Shown here in pieces: positions 61,986 to 64,000 of a stretch of DNA of 64,000 nucleotides (position 1 is the first letter of the stretch; the number at the start of each line of letters is the position of its first letter). Below the pieces are notes generated by a model. It saw only the letters and a program-made list of their open reading frames with translations. It ran no database searches and was not told the origin of the DNA. The stretch covers positions 83,129-147,128 of the forward strand of contig NZ_FNVT01000025.1 of the NCBI RefSeq assembly GCF_900108335.1, written 5' to 3'. Source of the DNA: Nonomuraea solani. Lineage in GTDB: Bacteria; Actinomycetota; Actinomycetes; Streptosporangiales; Streptosporangiaceae. Position numbers and translations under genes: made by a program.

Positions 61986-62033
61986 CCGAAGTCACCGAAT
62001 TCCGAAGTCACCGAAGTCCGGAGTCACCGGAGT
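61986..62033. repeat. Three tandem 16-bp repeats at the exporter stop
   Basis: CCGAAGTCACCGAATT, CCGAAGTCACCGAAGT and CCGGAGTCACCGGAGT follow one another without gaps. Each unit is itself two CCGRAGT-like octamers, so the base unit may be 8 bp. The array ends at the first base of the exporter's stop codon region. Confidence 0.8.
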
Positions 62034-63526
62034 CAGTGGTGAGGGTGGCCGGTCGGCTGCTTGGGGAGGAGGAGGCCGACCAGGAAGGTCGCGGCGATCA
62101 TGGCGGCCGCGGCCCACAGGGTGATGTCGACGCTGCCCGTACCGAAGTAGACCGTGCCCAGGAGCGCCAGTCCGAGGGCGCTGCCGACCTGCTGGAGCGC
62201 TGACAGGGTGCCCGAGGCAGAGCCGGTCTCTTCGGGGTCGACCGCGGACATCACGATGCCGAAGTACGGGCTCATGATCAGGCCGCTGCCCAGGCCGGTG
62301 AGCGCGAGGGCGGGGGCGAGCTGCCACGGTGAGACCTCGGGGGAGGTGACCGCGATCAGGGCCATGACACCGAGCATCATGACGATCGTCCCGGCCAGGA
62401 GCACCTTACGTCCGTGGTTTCTGGCGGCCTGCGCGAGGCCCATGCCCGCGATCATGCCGATCGAGGACGGTACGCCGGTCAGCGCCGCCTTGAGCGGGGA
62501 GTACTCCAGGCCGAGCTGGGTGTAGAGGCCGACGATCAGGAAGAATCCGGCGAAGGCCGCGAAGTAGATCGCGCCGGTCGCCATGCCCGAGACGAACGCG
62601 GGCTTCGCGAACAGGCTCGGCGCCACCAGCGGGTCGCCGCCGCGTGCGGCCTTCCTTCTCTGGTGTACGGCGAAGAGCGCGAGCACGACGACGGACGCGG
62701 CCATCATCGCGAACGACCATACCGGCCAGCCGTACTCACGGCCCTGGACCAGGGGGAAGACCAGCAGGACGACACCCGCGGAGGCCAGGACAGCTCCCGT
62801 CAGGTCCAGTCGTGTGCCCTTGACCGGTCGGGAGGCGGGCAGGAAGCGCAGGGCGGCCAGTGCGGCGGCGGCGCCGATGGGCAGGTTGATCAGGAAGATC
62901 AGGCGCCAGTCGATGCTGGTCAGCGCACCTGCCAGAATCGGGCCGCCCACCGCCGACAGCCCCATGACCGGACCGAACAGCCCCATCGCGGCCGCCAGTT
63001 CCTTGGGCGGGAACATCTCCTTCATCAGCCCCATGCCCTGGGGAATCATCGCCGCCCCGAACAGTCCCTGGACGATCCGGGCCGCGATGATGGTCTCAGG
63101 GGAGAAGGCCAGGGCGCACAGCAGCGACCCGACCGTGAACCCGGCCACACCGATCAGGAACATGCGCTTGCGGCCCACGATGTCGCCCAGCCGTCCGCCG
63201 ATCAGCAGGCCCGCGGTCATGGCCAGGGTGTAGGCCGCGCCCAGCCACTGGATCAGCGAGGTACCGCCGCCGAGGTGGGCTCGCATGGTGGGGCCCGCGA
63301 CGTTGGTGACGGTGGCGTCGAGAAGCTCCATCACCGAACCGGCGAGAATCACAGCGAGCGCCGGCCAGCGCCACCGGTAGGGCGTGGCCTCTGTGGTGGC
63401 GGCGGATGTGGCGATGGCCGAGGGCGCGGGGGCCGGGCCGACGGGCGTCGACGTCGCGGACACCGTCTCGGCGATGGCGGTGGGCTCTGCCGGCGGTTGC
63501 ACCGGGCGGGTGTCGAGAGCGGTCAT
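62033..63526 (-). CDS. DHA2-family (14-TM) multidrug exporter
   Basis: A 497-residue MFS drug:proton antiporter of the EmrB/QacA type. After a Pro/Thr-rich cytoplasmic tail (1-52) come about 14 membrane segments. Signatures: LLDATVTNVAGPTMRAHL (motif D1, TM1), GGRLGDIVGRKRMFLIG (motif A), RIVQGLFGAAMIPQ (motif B), MGLSAVGGPILAGAL (motif C) and LINLPIG after TM6. It exports hydrophobic compounds or antibiotics. ATG at 63526 lies 27 bp from an inverted repeat that should bind its regulator, which is not adjacent within the window. Confidence 0.92.
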   Translation of the reverse strand: MTALDTRPVQPPAEPTAIAETVSATSTPVGPAPAPSAIATSAATTEATPYRWRWPALAVILAGSVMELLDATVTNVAGPTMRAHLGGGTSLIQWLGAAYTLAMTAGLLIGGRLGDIVGRKRMFLIGVAGFTVGSLLCALAFSPETIIAARIVQGLFGAAMIPQGMGLMKEMFPPKELAAAMGLFGPVMGLSAVGGPILAGALTSIDWRLIFLINLPIGAAAALAALRFLPASRPVKGTRLDLTGAVLASAGVVLLVFPLVQGREYGWPVWSFAMMAASVVVLALFAVHQRRKAARGGDPLVAPSLFAKPAFVSGMATGAIYFAAFAGFFLIVGLYTQLGLEYSPLKAALTGVPSSIGMIAGMGLAQAARNHGRKVLLAGTIVMMLGVMALIAVTSPEVSPWQLAPALALTGLGSGLIMSPYFGIVMSAVDPEETGSASGTLSALQQVGSALGLALLGTVYFGTGSVDITLWAAAAMIAATFLVGLLLPKQPTGHPHH

Positions 63527-63552
63527 CTCGGCCTCCTGTATCGGAACGGCTT

Positions 63553-63575
63553 GTTCTGTTCCAGAATAACAGAAC
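63553..63575. promoter_or_regulatory. Operator-like inverted repeat upstream of exporter
   Basis: GTTCTGTT and AACAGAAC are perfect 8-bp arms around a 7-bp AT-rich centre, with CGGAAC half-sites flanking. The site lies 27-49 bp before the exporter start, the place of TetR- or MarR-type repressor operators. Confidence 0.6.
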
Positions 63576-63674
63576 GGAACGCTTCATTCCACTGTGAGGG
63601 TGAGATTTTCGCGGAGGGATGACGGCTCATTTCCGACGACTCACGGCGACGGCCTCTGCGGTCCCTATCCGCGT
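63576..63674. other. Promoter-side intergenic DNA, no gene seen
   Basis: This part of the 474-bp region after the exporter start contains no frame with recognisable protein features. Beyond it the sequence is repetitive up to the window edge; the open frames crossing the repeats encode only Arg/Pro/Gly-rich low-complexity peptides. Confidence 0.5.
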
Positions 63675-63816
63675 GCCCGGCGGGTCGGGCATGCGCGGCG
63701 GGTCGGGGATGCGCGGCGGGTCGGGCATGCGGGTCAGGCTGGGCGTGCGCGGCGGGTCGGGCTGGGCGTGCGCGGCGGGTCGGGCTGGGCGTGCGCGGCG
63801 GGTCGGGCTGGGCGTG
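63675..63816. repeat. GC-rich minisatellite with 18-bp and 23-bp units
   Basis: About four 18-bp units of the form CGCGGCGGGTCGGGCATG are followed by three exact 23-bp units (63748-63770, 63771-63793, 63794-63816), each an 18-bp unit lengthened by GGCTGGGCGTG-type sequence. Recent slippage expansion of non-coding DNA is the simplest reading. Confidence 0.75.
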
Positions 63817-63964
63817 CGCGGGCCGGGCCAGGGGCGCGAGCGGATGGGGGGCAAGGTGGGAAGCAAGTGAGTCGGTGGCAAGAAGGGCGGTGCGGGCAAT
63901 GGGGCGGGCGGTGCGGGCTCGCCTGGCCACTGCGGTGCACCTGTCTGACTGGTACAGCGACCGC

Positions 63965-64000
63965 GCCCGCTCCGCCCGCTCCGCCCGCTCCGCCCGCTCC
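63965..64000. repeat. Four perfect 9-bp repeats at window edge
   Basis: GCCCGCTCC occurs four times in tandem and the array is cut by the window end, so its true length is unknown. Confidence 0.8.

Noticed and set aside
63619..63930. Arg/Pro/Gly-rich open frames on both strands
   Set aside because: They are direct translations of tandem repeats with no ribosome site or domain; treated as non-coding.

Overview
The window is a 64 kb piece of a very high-GC actinomycete chromosome. GC-rich third codon positions, frequent GTG and TTG starts, many 4-bp ATGA/GTGA junctions and families such as PF04672 methyltransferases, LacI-controlled GH13 clusters and a c-di-AMP riboswitch on a CHAP hydrolase all point to Actinobacteria. 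Gene content suggests Streptosporangiales (Nonomuraea-like); that placement is inference. No phage, insertion sequence, CRISPR array, tRNA or rRNA was recognised.

Left part (1-12 kb): a truncated secreted CHAP protein sits behind a ydaO-type c-di-AMP riboswitch. An aldo/keto reductase follows. Next comes a nonulosonic-acid (sialic-acid-like) surface-glycan cluster: two sialyltransferase-superfamily proteins, a DUF6716-like glycosyltransferase, a GT2 glycosyltransferase and one 679-residue polypeptide that joins a CMP-nonulosonate synthetase, a KdsC-like HAD phosphatase and a NeuB synthase. A CitA/CitB-type two-component system lies divergent to a DctA dicarboxylate carrier.

Maltodextrin block (14.4-21.7 kb): alpha-glucosidase, malE-malF-malG and a cyclomaltodextrinase-like GH13. 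Its likely ATPase, a second alpha-glucosidase, a LacI regulator and a PfkB kinase lie 13-24 kb away (34.2-39.1 kb). A shared TTGC-N6-TTGC operator-like motif occurs in both control regions.

Middle (21.7-34 kb): a secreted beta-helix protein, small proteins, a self-sufficient CYP102-type P450-reductase with a divergent TetR gene and two palindromes between them, an ACT-domain protein, an acyl-CoA dehydrogenase, a His-rich cation diffusion facilitator, an acyltransferase, and an S51-like protein with a cysteinyl-tRNA-synthetase-like tail.

Right part (39-58.9 kb): 2-keto-3-deoxygluconate kinase, KDPG aldolase and a GntR regulator; a membrane Ser/Thr kinase next to a degenerate P450; an IclR regulator and a coxM-coxS-coxL-xdhC set whose large subunit carries the form I CO-dehydrogenase loop, with a divergent LysR gene; and a zwf-edd-glk-eda Entner-Doudoroff set with a divergent ROK regulator. 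Together with the upstream KDG branch this gives nearly a full route from glucose or KDG to pyruvate plus glyceraldehyde-3-phosphate; no 6-phosphogluconolactonase gene was seen.

End (59-64 kb): an ABC-F ATPase, a divergent TetR-like protein with a long low-complexity insertion, a tandem hairpin array, a 14-TM drug exporter and several GC-rich tandem repeats running to the window edge.
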